Origin: JAAYYF01 sp040255585
GTDB lineage: Bacteria; Deinococcota; Deinococci; Deinococcales; Trueperaceae
DNA length: 64,000 nt
NCBI GenBank assembly: GCA_040255585.1
Contig: JBDZVI010000004.1
Coordinates: 1 to 64,000, forward strand
Direction of reading: 5' to 3'
Part shown: positions 44,199-54,417 of the stretch, in pieces
Layout of the letters: each line of letters opens with the position of its first letter
Position numbering within the stretch: position 1 is the first letter of the stretch
Notes under the pieces: model-generated
What the model saw: only the letters and a program-made list of their open reading frames with translations
Databases searched by the model: none
What the model was told of the DNA's origin: nothing
Translations under genes and position numbers: made by a program

Positions 44199-44308
44199 TA
44201 GTCTGGCTCCCGCAGGCACTGTAGCACCGCTTCGCACGCGTGTAGCGGGGCGCGGGGTTATGCTGCCGTAGCGCCCGGCCGCCAAGCGCGCGCGGCGTCC
44301 ATAGCAGC

Positions 44309-44710
44309 ATGGAACTGAGAGTCAGGTTCGTCGAGACAGACCAGATGGGCGTTGTCCACCACAGCGCCTACGTCCCATGGTTCGAGGCAGGGCGCGTCGA
44401 GTGGCTGCGGGAGCGCGGCCTCAGCTACCGCGAGATGGAAGACTCGGGCCTGTCCCTCGCCGTCGCGAGCGTCGCGGTCGACTACCGCTCGGCGGCGTAC
44501 TTCGACGACCTCCTCGAGGTCACGAGCACCCTCACGGAGGTGCGCAGCCGGCGCGTCGCGTTCGCCTACCGGGTCGCGCGACCGAACGACGGCGCGCTCG
44601 TCGCTACGGCAACCACCACCCACGTGCCGACGGATCGCTCGGGGCACGCCGTGCGACTCCCAGGGCGGTGGCTGGCGCCGCTGCTCGCGCTGCTCGCCAC
44701 CGACCCGTGA
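44309..44710 (+). CDS. Acyl-CoA thioesterase, YbgC/4HBT hot-dog family
   Basis: A 133-residue hot-dog thioesterase. The active-site segment VRFVETDQMGVVHHSAYVPWFEAGRVEWLRERG (residues 4-36) has the catalytic Asp11 and is typical of 4-hydroxybenzoyl-CoA/YbgC-like enzymes that hydrolyse short acyl-CoA. Cytoplasmic. 43 bases before guaB, possibly co-transcribed. The ATG has no strong ribosome site. Confidence 0.85.
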   Translation: MELRVRFVETDQMGVVHHSAYVPWFEAGRVEWLRERGLSYREMEDSGLSLAVASVAVDYRSAAYFDDLLEVTSTLTEVRSRRVAFAYRVARPNDGALVATATTTHVPTDRSGHAVRLPGRWLAPLLALLATDP

Positions 44711-44753
44711 ACCACCAGGCCGTCACCCCCGGTCGCGAAGGAGAAGGCACCGC

Positions 44754-46268
44754 ATGAATCGACAAGCTGTCCGAGAGGCCCCGGCCAAGAACCCTGTCGA
44801 GAAGATCGTCGGCACCGCGCTGACCTTCGACGACGTGCTCTTGGTGCCGGCGCACAGCCGAGTGCTCCCGAAGGACGTCGACCTCTCGGCGCGCCTGACG
44901 GGCTCCGTGCGCCTCAACCTGCCGATCGTGTCGGCGGCCATGGACACCGTGACGGAGACGCAGATGGCGATCGCCATGGCGCGGCTCGGCGGGATCGGCG
45001 TCATCCACAAGAAGATGTCGGTGGAGGCGCAGGCCGAGATGGTGCGCAAGGTCAAGCGCTCCGAGTCGGGCATGATCGTCGACCCGATCACCCTCGAGCG
45101 GCACGCCACCCTTGCCGACGCGGAGCGCCTGATGGGCGAGTACTCGATCAGCGGGGTGCCCATCGTGGAGCGCGACGGCAAACTCGTCGGCATCCTGACG
45201 AACAGGGACATGCGTTTCGAGACCGACATGACCCGGCCCGTGGCCGACGTCATGACGTCGGAGGGGCTCATCACCGTGCCCGTCGGCACGACCCTGGAGA
45301 CCGCCGTCGAGATCCTCAGGGTCAACAAGGTCGAGAAGCTGCTGGTGGTGGACGACAAGGGGTACCTGAAAGGCCTCATCACCATCAAGGACATAACGAA
45401 GCGCCTCGAGTACCCGCTGGCGGCCAAGGACGCGCTCGGCAGGCTGCGGGTCGCGGCGGCCGTCGGCGTGAGCCGCGACCTCGAGGAGCGGGCCGCTGCG
45501 TTGGTCGAGGCCGGCGCCGACGTGTTGGTCCTCGACAGCGCCCACGGGCATAGCCAGGGCATCCTCGACGCTCTGCGCTACGTCAAGGACGCCTACGCCG
45601 TCGAGGTGATCGCCGGCAACGTCGCCACCGGCGCCGGGGCGGCCGCGCTGGTGGAGAACGGTGCCGACGGCGTGAAGGTCGGCGTCGGGCCGGGCTCGAT
45701 CTGCACGACCCGCGTCGTCACGGGTGTCGGCATGCCGCAGCTCAGTGCCATCCTCGAGGTCGCCGACGTCCTCAGGGGCTCGGACGTCACGCTCGTGGCC
45801 GACGGCGGCATCAAGTACTCGGGCGACGTCGCCAAGGCCATCGCGGCCGGCGCCGACGTCGTGATGGTCGGCTCTCTGCTGGCCGGCACGAGCGAGGCGC
45901 CCGGCGAGGAGATCCTTCGGGACGGCCGGCGCTACAAGGCGTACCGGGGCATGGGCAGCCTGGGGGCCATGGCGGGCGGGAGCGCCGACCGCTACTTCCA
46001 GGACGCCTCCTCCGGCAATCAGGCCAAGCTCGTCCCCGAGGGCATCGAGGGCATGGTCGCCTACAAGGGTCCGGTCGGTGACGTCATCTACCAGGCCGCG
46101 GGCGGCCTGCGCTCGGCCATGGGCTACTGCGGCACACCCGACATAGCGGCGCTGCAGCGCGACGCCAGGTTCGTGACGATCACGCAGGCGAGCCTCGTAG
46201 AGTCGCACCCGCACGACGTGACCATCACGAAGGACGCTCCCAACTACTCGGTCTCTAAGAAGGGCTGA
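44754..46268 (+). CDS. guaB: Inosine-5'-monophosphate dehydrogenase
   Basis: Oxidises IMP to XMP, the committed step to GTP. 504 residues. N-terminal TFDDVLLVPAHS (about 24-35), two CBS domains in the middle (about 100-220; ISGVPIVERDGKLVGILTNRDM and KLLVVDDKGYLKGLITIKDI), the catalytic Cys loop GVGPGSICTTR (about 308-318), and the GAMAGGS and Arg-Tyr flap YKAYRGMGS. ATG 44754 follows GAAGGAGAAGG. It converges on bshC; the 98-base gap between their stops contains a repeated GGAACGGTCC but no clear terminator. Confidence 0.96.
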   Translation: MNRQAVREAPAKNPVEKIVGTALTFDDVLLVPAHSRVLPKDVDLSARLTGSVRLNLPIVSAAMDTVTETQMAIAMARLGGIGVIHKKMSVEAQAEMVRKVKRSESGMIVDPITLERHATLADAERLMGEYSISGVPIVERDGKLVGILTNRDMRFETDMTRPVADVMTSEGLITVPVGTTLETAVEILRVNKVEKLLVVDDKGYLKGLITIKDITKRLEYPLAAKDALGRLRVAAAVGVSRDLEERAAALVEAGADVLVLDSAHGHSQGILDALRYVKDAYAVEVIAGNVATGAGAAALVENGADGVKVGVGPGSICTTRVVTGVGMPQLSAILEVADVLRGSDVTLVADGGIKYSGDVAKAIAAGADVVMVGSLLAGTSEAPGEEILRDGRRYKAYRGMGSLGAMAGGSADRYFQDASSGNQAKLVPEGIEGMVAYKGPVGDVIYQAAGGLRSAMGYCGTPDIAALQRDARFVTITQASLVESHPHDVTITKDAPNYSVSKKG

Positions 46269-46366
46269 GCGCAGGGCGGCACGCGGTACGGTCGACGTCG
46301 GTCGCCCGGGGTCGCTCGCGGAACGGTCCCCAGCTCGTGGAACGGTCCGCGGCCGAGGCTAACCGA

Positions 46367-47932
46367 TCAGAGGACGAGTTCCTGGTCGCGCTCAGGGGCC
46401 AGGGTGGCGAACCGGTCCATCAGCGGCTCGATACCGAACTTGAGCGCGTGGCTGAACGGGCTCAGCACGCGTTCGGCCGGCTGCCCGAGGGGCAGGAGGT
46501 GCGCGGCCAAGCGGTCGAACTGCCGGGTCGTTACCTCGTCGCGCGCAGCGAGCGCCGCGCTCGTCTTGCCGCGCAGGCGCGCCAGGGTCTCCTCCAAGTG
46601 ATGCCTGCCACGCTTCACCGTGCCGCCCAGCGTCGGGTCGATGCCCCCTACCTCGGAGAGGAGCTTCTCGAACTCCGACTCGATACAGCCGGCGGCCGCC
46701 GCGAACAGTTCAGCGTGCCCGTGGCGCTCCAGGAGCGTGCGTTCCAGCAGTTCGGTCCGTTGCGCCCTGAAACGTGCCGCGCTGACCCCAAGCCCGTCGA
46801 GGAGCCGGACGGCCACGGGCTCGAGCACCGTGGCCGTCGCTCTCTGCCATGCCAGAGGCATGGGCACGCCGTGGAAGCGGTAGACGTCCCGCAGTTGCGA
46901 GACGTAGCGCAGCTCGCCCGGACCGAGCACGAACACTGCGGTGGGCAGGGCGAAGTCCTGAGTGATGGGGCGCAGGCCGGCGGCGGGAGTGATGGCGGTG
47001 GGGTCGGCATCGAGGAGCGCCTGGAGGTCCGCGCGCGTGAAGCGCTTGTCCTCGACGACGAAAGCGCCGCCCGCCGCCCTCAGGAGCAGCCGCCTGCCGC
47101 CCGTCTCGACGAACAGGTTGGTGGCGCCCTGCGCGCGCCCGAGCTGCGGCTCGAAGCCGAGTTCCTTCAGGCGCCTGCCCGCCGCGTTGATGGCGGCCGG
47201 CGTGACGAGCGGGTCGGACAGCTCGCGCTCGATGATCGGGCGGAAGTGCTCGGCGACGTCGCTCCTGAGCGGGTCTATCAGCACGAGGCCGGCGGGGCCG
47301 AGCAAGCGCGTGAAGAGCGCTGCGAACCAGTCGCTGTACGTGGTCACCGAGCTCGCCGCGCCCTCCAGCAGCTCCCACACGGGCTCGAGGAAGCGCGGTC
47401 GTGGGGTGAGCGCCGCCAGCCCCGCGGAGACACCGTCTACCATCTCCCTGGTAAGGGGGACGCGGCCGACGGCGACACCGTCCGGCAGCCGGACGCTTAG
47501 CCTGCGCAAGGTCTCGCTCGCGTCCAGCATGTACGTGTTGTCCATCTCGTGAGCGTCGTGGTCCTGCGTCGCCAGCCAGAAGATGGGCACGACCGGCCGC
47601 TCCCGCGTGTCGAGTCGCCTGGCCAGCGCCACGGCCGTCATGGCCTTCGACAGGCTGTAAGTAGGCCCCAGCAGCAAACCGGTCTGCTGCCCCGTGACCA
47701 CGGCGCGCGCCTCCGGATGCGAGAGGCGCTCGAGGTTGGCGAGCACCGGGGGCGGAGCGCCGAGGGCGATGGCGTGGCGCTTGAGAGCGGCTACGAGCGA
47801 CGCGCGCTCGGACGGTCGCGGCAGGGCCAGCGCCTTGTCTACGTCGCCTGGCGCCACTTCGAAGAAGTCGTCGAGCGAACCGGAGGAGTAGGCGTGCGCG
47901 AAGTCTGTTGGTGGCGTCGCTCGTGGTGGCAC
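46367..47932 (-). CDS. bshC: Putative cysteine ligase BshC (bacillithiol synthesis)
   Basis: Adds cysteine to glucosaminyl malate, the last step to bacillithiol, the low-molecular-weight thiol of Firmicutes and Deinococcota. About 521 residues. Recognised from VVTGQQTGLLLGPTYSLSKAMTAVALAR (about 76-103), FWLATQDHDAHEMDN near 117, LVLIDPLRSDVAEHFRPIIERE, and LGPGELRYVSQLRDVYRFHGVPMPL near 370. The start is uncertain: GTG 47932 (VPPRATPPTDFAHAY) has only a TAAGCT box 5 bases before it, and a longer reading adds 37 residues unlike the family. bshA and bshB are not in the window. Confidence 0.88.
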   Translation of the reverse strand: MPPRATPPTDFAHAYSSGSLDDFFEVAPGDVDKALALPRPSERASLVAALKRHAIALGAPPPVLANLERLSHPEARAVVTGQQTGLLLGPTYSLSKAMTAVALARRLDTRERPVVPIFWLATQDHDAHEMDNTYMLDASETLRRLSVRLPDGVAVGRVPLTREMVDGVSAGLAALTPRPRFLEPVWELLEGAASSVTTYSDWFAALFTRLLGPAGLVLIDPLRSDVAEHFRPIIERELSDPLVTPAAINAAGRRLKELGFEPQLGRAQGATNLFVETGGRRLLLRAAGGAFVVEDKRFTRADLQALLDADPTAITPAAGLRPITQDFALPTAVFVLGPGELRYVSQLRDVYRFHGVPMPLAWQRATATVLEPVAVRLLDGLGVSAARFRAQRTELLERTLLERHGHAELFAAAAGCIESEFEKLLSEVGGIDPTLGGTVKRGRHHLEETLARLRGKTSAALAARDEVTTRQFDRLAAHLLPLGQPAERVLSPFSHALKFGIEPLMDRFATLAPERDQELVL

Positions 47933-48033
47933 GGCGCAGCTTATCCAAGGTGAGTGCGCGTGGTGGCGCTTCGGACTACCCGCGACGCCGCGAACCGGTC
48001 TCCATGAGAGCCGCGATCGGCCGCCCGGTACTT

Positions 48034-48108
48034 CGTGATACACTCACGCGGCCAGAGGTGGGACCGAAACCACCTTCCCGTAAGAAGGGGGAACCGCGAG
48101 CATCGCGG
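48034..48108 (+). promoter_or_regulatory. Structured leader and inverted repeat before the ComB-like gene
   Basis: CGTGA (48034-48038) and TCACG (48044-48048) form an inverted repeat that overlaps a possible -10 TACACT (48039-48044), as an operator would. Downstream come three short stems: GGTGG/CCACC (48057-48061, 48070-48074), CCTTC/GAAGG (48073-48077, 48084-48088, in competition with the first) and CCGCGA/TCGCGG (48094-48099, 48103-48108). I match this to no known riboswitch. Unproven. Confidence 0.35.
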
Positions 48109-48146
48109 CTTAACCGGGCTCATCGGACCTCGGGCGGCCGTATCTC

Positions 48147-48917
48147 ATGCCGGCGAACGCGTTCAAGAGCGCGCCAGCCGCGCGAATCAAGACACTTATG
48201 TTGATCAACACGGATATCGTTCCTAGCGGACCATACTCAGACGTCGTCGTACTCATAGACGTGTTGCGGACGTGCACCGTCGCACCGATGCTCTTCGAGC
48301 GGGGCGCCCGCAGCTTGTCGCTCACGCCCTCGATGCGCCGCGCGCGCGCGGAGGCCGGCGCCGGGCGCGTGCTCGTCGGCGAGCGCCAGGGCGTGCCGCC
48401 CGAGGGCTTCAACCACGGGAACTCCCCGGCCAACCTCGCGCAGGTCGCCGTGGCCGGCCTCGACGTCGTCATGGTGTCCGAGAACGCCCCACGCTGGTTG
48501 GAGCAGTTGGGTGACGCGCGGCACGTCATGCTCGGCTCCCTCTACAACGCCGAGGCGGTCGCCCGACGCGCCGCCGCGGTGGCTACGGAGCGCATCGACC
48601 TCGTCTGCTCCGGCTTCGCGGGCGAGCCCGACTTGGACGACACGCTGGCCGCCGCCTTGATAGCCGGCCTCCTGAAACGACGCCTCGATGGGGCGCAGGT
48701 GCGCGGCGCAACGCGTTTCGCGACGGCGCTCCTGCGGGCGTTCCCGGAACCCGTCGACGTGCTCTGGCGCTCGCTGGCCGGCCACTACCTTCGCTCCATC
48801 GGGCTCGAGCAGGACATCGGCTTCGCGGCGCGCGTGTCGGTGAGCGACAGCGTGCCGGAGCTGCGCTCCGTCGCTCTTGGCGAGCATGGGCCCCTGTACC
48901 GCTTCGAGACAGCTTGA
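48147..48917 (+). CDS. ComB-like 2-phosphosulfolactate phosphatase family protein
   Basis: A 256-residue (or 239 from ATG 48198) phosphatase of the ComB family. VVVLIDVLRTCTVAPMLFERGA (about 29-50), GERQGVPPEGFNHGNSP (about 75-91) and GSLYNAEAVARRAA are the family blocks; the Asp and Glu residues should bind magnesium. In methanogens ComB removes phosphate in coenzyme M synthesis, but bacterial relatives in this phylum have no known role, as coenzyme M is not expected. It is coupled to the WecG-like gene by a TTGA overlap. Neither candidate start has a ribosome site. Confidence 0.8.
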   Translation: MPANAFKSAPAARIKTLMLINTDIVPSGPYSDVVVLIDVLRTCTVAPMLFERGARSLSLTPSMRRARAEAGAGRVLVGERQGVPPEGFNHGNSPANLAQVAVAGLDVVMVSENAPRWLEQLGDARHVMLGSLYNAEAVARRAAAVATERIDLVCSGFAGEPDLDDTLAAALIAGLLKRRLDGAQVRGATRFATALLRAFPEPVDVLWRSLAGHYLRSIGLEQDIGFAARVSVSDSVPELRSVALGEHGPLYRFETA

Positions 48918-49780
48918 GTGAACGAGGTGCCGGGGCCAGGAGCGTCGAGACCGCTTCCGAAGCGGCCGTGATGGACCCCTCCGCGCGCCCGGATCCGCAC
49001 GCCGACGCCGCCGAACGCGCCGCCGGCCAGCCGGCCGTCATGCCGGAACGGGTCGACGTACTGGGCTTCCCCGTCGACGTCGTGGACCTGCAAGACGCGG
49101 TGCGCTGGGTGCTGGACGCCGTCGCGGACGGCGGCAAGCCCCGCCTCGTCGTCACCCTCAACCCGGAGATCGTCGTGCAAGGCCTCGGCGATCCGGACCT
49201 CGCCGCGGCCCTCAGAAGCGCTGACCTGAGCGTCGCTGACGGGGTCGGCATCGCGCTGGCGGCGCGACGCGCGGGCCACCCCCTGCCCGGCAGGGTGCCG
49301 GGGATCGACCTCGTGACGGAGCTGTTCCACGTCGGCGGGCCGAACGTGCGCGCCTACTTCCTCGGCGCCAAGCCCGGCGTGGCGGAGCGCGCTGCCGCTG
49401 CCGCAGCCCGGCGCTTCGGCGTGACCGTGGCCGGTCACCACCATGGCTACTTCGACCGCGTCGGCGAGTCGGCCCGGATCTGCGAGGGCGTGAGGGCGGC
49501 GCGCCCCGACGTGCTACTGGCGGGGCTTGGCGAGGGCCAGGAGCTGTTCCTCGACCGCCACGCCCAAGCGCTCGGCGCCAAGGTCCTCATCGGAGTCGGC
49601 GGCACCCTTGACGTCCTGGCGGGCGAGGTGAGGCGCATGCCGGCCTGGACGACGCGGCTCGGCGTGGAGTGGCTCTTCAGGGTGGCGCTGGATCGCCGCC
49701 GCTGGAAGCGCGTCCCGCGGCTCGCCAAGTTCCTGTGGCTGGTCGTGAGTCAAGGCCGCCCCGGCCCCGCCGAGCGCTGA
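48914..49780 (+). CDS. WecG/TagA/CpsF-family glycosyltransferase
   Basis: A glycosyltransferase (family GT26) that adds N-acetylmannosamine-type sugars to lipid-linked precursors for surface polysaccharides. The family pattern is clear: RVDVLGFPVDVVDLQDAVRWVL near 46, LNPEIVVQGLGDPDLAAALRSADLSVADGVGI near 80-110, RVPGIDLVTELF, and later GVGGTLDVLAGEVRRMPAW with LGVEWLFRVALDRRRWKR. The start is doubtful: TTG 48914 overlaps the previous stop, but homology begins only near MPERVDVLG (ATG 49040), and the first 40 residues are low complexity. No partner polysaccharide genes are near. Confidence 0.85.
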   Translation: MSERGAGARSVETASEAAVMDPSARPDPHADAAERAAGQPAVMPERVDVLGFPVDVVDLQDAVRWVLDAVADGGKPRLVVTLNPEIVVQGLGDPDLAAALRSADLSVADGVGIALAARRAGHPLPGRVPGIDLVTELFHVGGPNVRAYFLGAKPGVAERAAAAAARRFGVTVAGHHHGYFDRVGESARICEGVRAARPDVLLAGLGEGQELFLDRHAQALGAKVLIGVGGTLDVLAGEVRRMPAWTTRLGVEWLFRVALDRRRWKRVPRLAKFLWLVVSQGRPGPAER

Positions 49781-49832
49781 GGCCGCGCCACCCGGCCGCG
49801 CTTGCGCGCACCGGCTCCAACACTCGAGCGCG

Positions 49833-49901
49833 GGGGCGTCGCGGGTCAGCGCGCCGCGGGTCATGGCGCCGCGTCGGGGCGTCGCGGGTCAGCGCGCCGC
49901 G
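49833..49901. repeat. 26-bp direct repeat around the purF stop
   Basis: The unit starting GGGGCGTCGCGGGTCAGC occurs at 49833-49858 and again, identical, at 49876-49901; a 17-base spacer with a third, partial GCGCCGCG lies between. The second copy contains the purF stop codon, so the repeat looks like a small duplication of the gene end. Confidence 0.7.
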
Positions 49902-51340
49902 TCGGCGCGCCCCCACCCCACCGACTCAAGGCCTTCGGCCTCGGCCAGCGCGCTTGGCCGCCCGGCGGGATACCGGCCGTCGAAACAGGCGAGGCAGACG
50001 CCCGGCAGGCCGAGGGCCCTGGCCAGGCCGTCGATGCTCAGGAAGTGGAGCGTGTCGGCCCCGATGCGCCGCCTGATCTCCTCCACGCTCATCGTTGCAG
50101 CAGCGAGCTCTTTGCGGGCCGCGGTGTCTATGCCGTAGTAGCACGGGTACTTGATCGGCGGGCTGGAGACGCGGAAGTGGACCTCCGCCGCCCCGGCCTC
50201 GCGTAGGAGTTGCACGATGCGCCCCGACGTCGTGCCGCGGACGATGGAGTCGTCGACCAGCACTACGCGCTTCCCACGCACCGCCGCCGTCGGTCGGAGC
50301 TTTAGCTTCACCTTTAGGTCGCGGAGCGTTTGCGTAGGGTTGATGAACGTCCGCCCCGCGTAAGGTGACTTGTAGAGCCCGATGTCGTAAGGCACGCCGC
50401 TGTCGCGCGCGTAACCGACCGCGGCCGCCAGCCCGGACTCCGGCACCCCCACCAGGACGTCCGCCTCCACCGGGGTCTCGCGCGCGAGCTCGGCGCCCAT
50501 GCGCACGCGGGCCGCGTGCACGTCGACACCGTCGAGGCTGGCGTCGCCGCGGGCGAAGTAGATCCACTCGAAGGCGCAAGGGGTCGGGGTGCCCGACACG
50601 ACCTGGTGCGACGTGATACCCCGCTCGTCCGCGACCACGAGCTCGCCGGGAGCCACGTCCCTGACGAACTCAGCGCCCACCAGGGCCAGCGCCGCCGGCT
50701 CCGAGGCGAAGACGAAGCCGCCGTCGAGCCGGCCGACCACGAGCGGGCGCACCCCGTGGGCGTCGCGCAGGCCGATCACGCGCCGCTGGTCCATGATGAC
50801 GACCGCGAAGCCGCCCTCCAGCTCGGTCATCGCGCGCGCCGTGGCGTCCACCAACCCCAGGTCGCTGTAACGCGCGATGAGGTTGAGCATCACCTCGCTG
50901 TCGTTGCTCGTCTGGAACACGACGCCTTGGGCCAGCAGGACGTCGCGGATCTCCCTGGCGTTCGTGAAGTTGCCGTTGTGCGCGAGCGCGAGGTGGCCCT
51001 TGTTGGACCGGGCCGTGAGCGGCTGCGCGTTGAAGCGCAGGCTCGAGCCCGTCACAGAGTAGCGCGTGTGGGCCACGCCCTGGTTCGCGCCCTGGAAACG
51101 CAGCTTCTCCAGGCGCTCCTCCGTGAACACTTCGGCGACCAGGCCCATGTCCTTCTCGAGGCGCACCTGGTCCGGTCCGGCGACGCAGATGCCGCACGAC
51201 TCCTGGCCGCGGTGTTGCAGTGCGAAGATCCCGAGGTGGCAGATGCCTGCCACGTCGGCGGGTTCCGACAGCCAGACACCGAACACGCCGCACTCCTCGC
51301 GCGGCTTGTCGTCGGCGGGGACGAGCGGAAGCTCGATCAC
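49889..51340 (-). CDS. purF: Amidophosphoribosyltransferase
   Basis: First enzyme of purine synthesis: PRPP plus glutamine to phosphoribosylamine. 483 residues. A short propeptide (about 16 residues) precedes Cys17 in EECGVFGVW, the glutaminase nucleophile. Other marks: LQHRGQESCGI, HNGNFTNA, and the PRPP loop VVLVDDSIVRGTTSGR (about 355-370). Cysteines in VSSPPIKYPCYYGID and LPGVCLACFDGRYP match the Fe-S ligands of the Bacillus-type enzyme. GTG 51340 overlaps the purL stop by four bases. Last gene of purQLF; its 3' end holds the direct repeat. Confidence 0.95.
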   Translation of the reverse strand: MIELPLVPADDKPREECGVFGVWLSEPADVAGICHLGIFALQHRGQESCGICVAGPDQVRLEKDMGLVAEVFTEERLEKLRFQGANQGVAHTRYSVTGSSLRFNAQPLTARSNKGHLALAHNGNFTNAREIRDVLLAQGVVFQTSNDSEVMLNLIARYSDLGLVDATARAMTELEGGFAVVIMDQRRVIGLRDAHGVRPLVVGRLDGGFVFASEPAALALVGAEFVRDVAPGELVVADERGITSHQVVSGTPTPCAFEWIYFARGDASLDGVDVHAARVRMGAELARETPVEADVLVGVPESGLAAAVGYARDSGVPYDIGLYKSPYAGRTFINPTQTLRDLKVKLKLRPTAAVRGKRVVLVDDSIVRGTTSGRIVQLLREAGAAEVHFRVSSPPIKYPCYYGIDTAARKELAAATMSVEEIRRRIGADTLHFLSIDGLARALGLPGVCLACFDGRYPAGRPSALAEAEGLESVGWGRADAAR

Positions 51341-53574
51341 GCCTGCTTCGCCCCCAGCGCTCGCTCGAACGTGCCCGTATGAGCGGTCCGCAACTCCGCG
51401 ACGGTCAACTTGACCGTCTTCCCTGCCGCGCTGAGCTCGAACGCCTCGCCACCCGATCGCCCGACGACGGCGGCCGGCACCCCTACCGCCTCGCACCGCG
51501 CCACCGCCTCGGCAACGTTCTCGTCGGTCACGGCCAACACGACGCGGGCACCCCCTTCGCCGAACAGGAGCTCCGCGGCGCCGTGGCCCGCCCCGAGGTC
51601 GGCGCGTAGACCGGCGGACCCCGGCCCGCCTGCCAGCACCATCTCGGCCAGCGCAACAGCCAGTCCACCCTGACTCGCGTCGTGGGCCGTATCGCAGAGG
51701 CCGTCCGCGATCAGGCCCCTGACGACCGCCTGCACTTTCGCCTCCTCCACGAGGTCGATCGGTGGGGGAGCGCCAGCCTCGAGCCCGTGCAGGCGGTGGA
51801 GGTACTCGCTCGCCCCCAGCGTGCCAGCAACGCGGCCGACGAGCACCAGGGCGTCGCCGACGCGCTTGAGCCCCTGCGTGGCATGGCAGGACACGTCGGC
51901 GAGGACGCCGACCATCCCCACCGTCGGCGTCGGATGGATGGCGCGCCGGCCATCGGGCGCGGCGTACTCGTTGTAGAGGCTGACGTTGCCGCCGGTCACG
52001 GGCGTGTCGAGCGCGACGCAGGCCCTGGCGAGACCGGCGACGGCCTTCTCCAGCTGATAGTAGACCCCGGGGCTCGTCGGGTTGCCGAAGTTGAGGTTAT
52101 CGGTTACGGCCAACGGCAACGCGCCGACGCAGGAGAGGTTCCTGGCGGCCTCGGCCACCGCGTGCATCGCGCCCAGCTCGGGATCGAGGTAGACGTAGCG
52201 CGAGTTGCAGTCGACCGTCGCGGCGACCCCGAGCCGGGAGCCCTTCACGCGCAGCACGGCGGCGTCGGCGGCCCCGGGCACGACGACGGTGTTCGTCATG
52301 ACCTGGTGGTCGAACTGGCGGTAGATCGGCAACTTCGACGCCACGGTAGGGCTGGCGAGGAGGGTCAGGAGCGCACCGGCGGGGTCCTTGAGGTCCGGTA
52401 GGTCGGCGAGGTCGCGCTCGCGCGCGGCTACGATGCGCGGGTCCTCCAACCCCTCGCGCACGTACTCGGGAGGCTCGTTCAACGCGGCCACCGGGAGGTC
52501 CGCCTTCAGCTCCCCGCGTTCGAAGACCTTGAAGCGTCCGTGGTCGGCGACGGTCGCGACCTCCACGGCGTCTAGCTCCCACTTGGCGAGGAGCGCCAGC
52601 AGCTCGGTCTCCTTGCCGGGCGCCGCGCTGACGACCATGCGCTCCTGCGACTCGGAGAGCATGACCTCGAGGGGCGTCATGCCCGCCTCGCGGGTCGGGA
52701 CCTTGTCGACGTGGAAGTCGACGCCGAAGCCCGCACGGTGGGCCATCTCGCCGACGGAACTCGTGAGGCCTGCTGCGCCCATGTCCTGCACGCCAGCCAC
52801 GAGACCGGCGCCGTACGCCTCGAGGCACGCCTCGAGCAGCAGCTTCTCCATGAACGGGTCGCCGACCTGGACGGCGGGGCGGTCGGCGCTGGAACTTCCC
52901 GAGAGGTCGGCCGAGGCGAACACGGCCCCCCCGAGACCGTCACGGCCCGTCTTGGAGCCGACGTAGAAGAGGCGGTTACCTGGAGCGCCGACCGTGCCCT
53001 TCTGCAACTCATCGTGCCTCAGCAGTCCTAACGCCATGACGTTCACGAGCGGGTTCTCGCCGAAGCATGCGTTGACCTCGACCTCGCCGCCCACCGTCGG
53101 CACGCCTATAGCGTTGCCGTACAGCGCGATGCCGTGGACCACGCCGCTCAACAGGTAGCGGTTGCGTTCCTCGCCGAGTTCGCCGAAGCGCAGGGCGTTC
53201 AGGGTAGCGAACGGGCGCGCGCCCATCGCAAAGATGTCGCGGAGGATGCCGCCAACGCCGGTGGCGGCGCCCTGGACGGGCTCGACGGCGCTCGGATGGT
53301 TGTGGCTCTCCATCTTGAAGGCGACGCCCCAGCCCTCGCCTATGTCGACCACGCCGGCGTTCTCGCCGGGACCCTGGATGACCTGGGGCCCCTTGGTCGG
53401 AAGGCGGCGCAGGAGGGGCTTGGAGTTCTTGTAGCCGCAGTGTTCGCTCCACAACGCGCCGAACATGGCCGCCTCGAGGGCGTTCGGCTGCCTACCGAGT
53501 CTCCGGACGACTTCGTCGAACTCCTCCGGTGTCAGGCCGAAGGTGGCGGCGCGCACCCTCAGGTCATCGGTCAT
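51337..53574 (-). CDS. purL: Phosphoribosylformylglycinamidine synthase subunit PurL
   Basis: Small-type PurL (745 residues) that makes FGAM using ammonia from PurQ; it normally needs PurS as well. WSEHCGYKNSK (about 43-53), ENAGVVDIGEGWGVAFKMESHNHPSAVEPVQGAATGVGG (about 72-110), FVYVGSKTGRDGLGG-like LFYVGSKTGRDGLGGA and the later NLNFGNP and DASQGGLAVALAE are as expected. Residue His in ESHNHPS belongs to the active site. 66 bases after purQ and coupled to purF. The large, fused PurL of proteobacteria would be about 1,300 residues, so this is the split system. Confidence 0.95.
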   Translation of the reverse strand: MTDDLRVRAATFGLTPEEFDEVVRRLGRQPNALEAAMFGALWSEHCGYKNSKPLLRRLPTKGPQVIQGPGENAGVVDIGEGWGVAFKMESHNHPSAVEPVQGAATGVGGILRDIFAMGARPFATLNALRFGELGEERNRYLLSGVVHGIALYGNAIGVPTVGGEVEVNACFGENPLVNVMALGLLRHDELQKGTVGAPGNRLFYVGSKTGRDGLGGAVFASADLSGSSSADRPAVQVGDPFMEKLLLEACLEAYGAGLVAGVQDMGAAGLTSSVGEMAHRAGFGVDFHVDKVPTREAGMTPLEVMLSESQERMVVSAAPGKETELLALLAKWELDAVEVATVADHGRFKVFERGELKADLPVAALNEPPEYVREGLEDPRIVAARERDLADLPDLKDPAGALLTLLASPTVASKLPIYRQFDHQVMTNTVVVPGAADAAVLRVKGSRLGVAATVDCNSRYVYLDPELGAMHAVAEAARNLSCVGALPLAVTDNLNFGNPTSPGVYYQLEKAVAGLARACVALDTPVTGGNVSLYNEYAAPDGRRAIHPTPTVGMVGVLADVSCHATQGLKRVGDALVLVGRVAGTLGASEYLHRLHGLEAGAPPPIDLVEEAKVQAVVRGLIADGLCDTAHDASQGGLAVALAEMVLAGGPGSAGLRADLGAGHGAAELLFGEGGARVVLAVTDENVAEAVARCEAVGVPAAVVGRSGGEAFELSAAGKTVKLTVAELRTAHTGTFERALGAKQA

Positions 53575-53640
53575 GGTCGGACTCTCCGTTACCGGTCTCG
53601 CAAGGTCTCTGTTCGCGTCGACGCTCGCGGTCGGCGCCGA

Positions 53641-54378
<738 letters not shown>

Positions 54379-54417
54379 CTCTAACCTGTAAGCTACCATG
54401 TCGTCCAAGCTGGTAAC

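Noticed and set aside
46269..46366. Repeated GGAACGGTCC between guaB and bshC as a regulatory site
   Set aside because: Only two copies between two convergent gene ends; no promoter or hairpin context.
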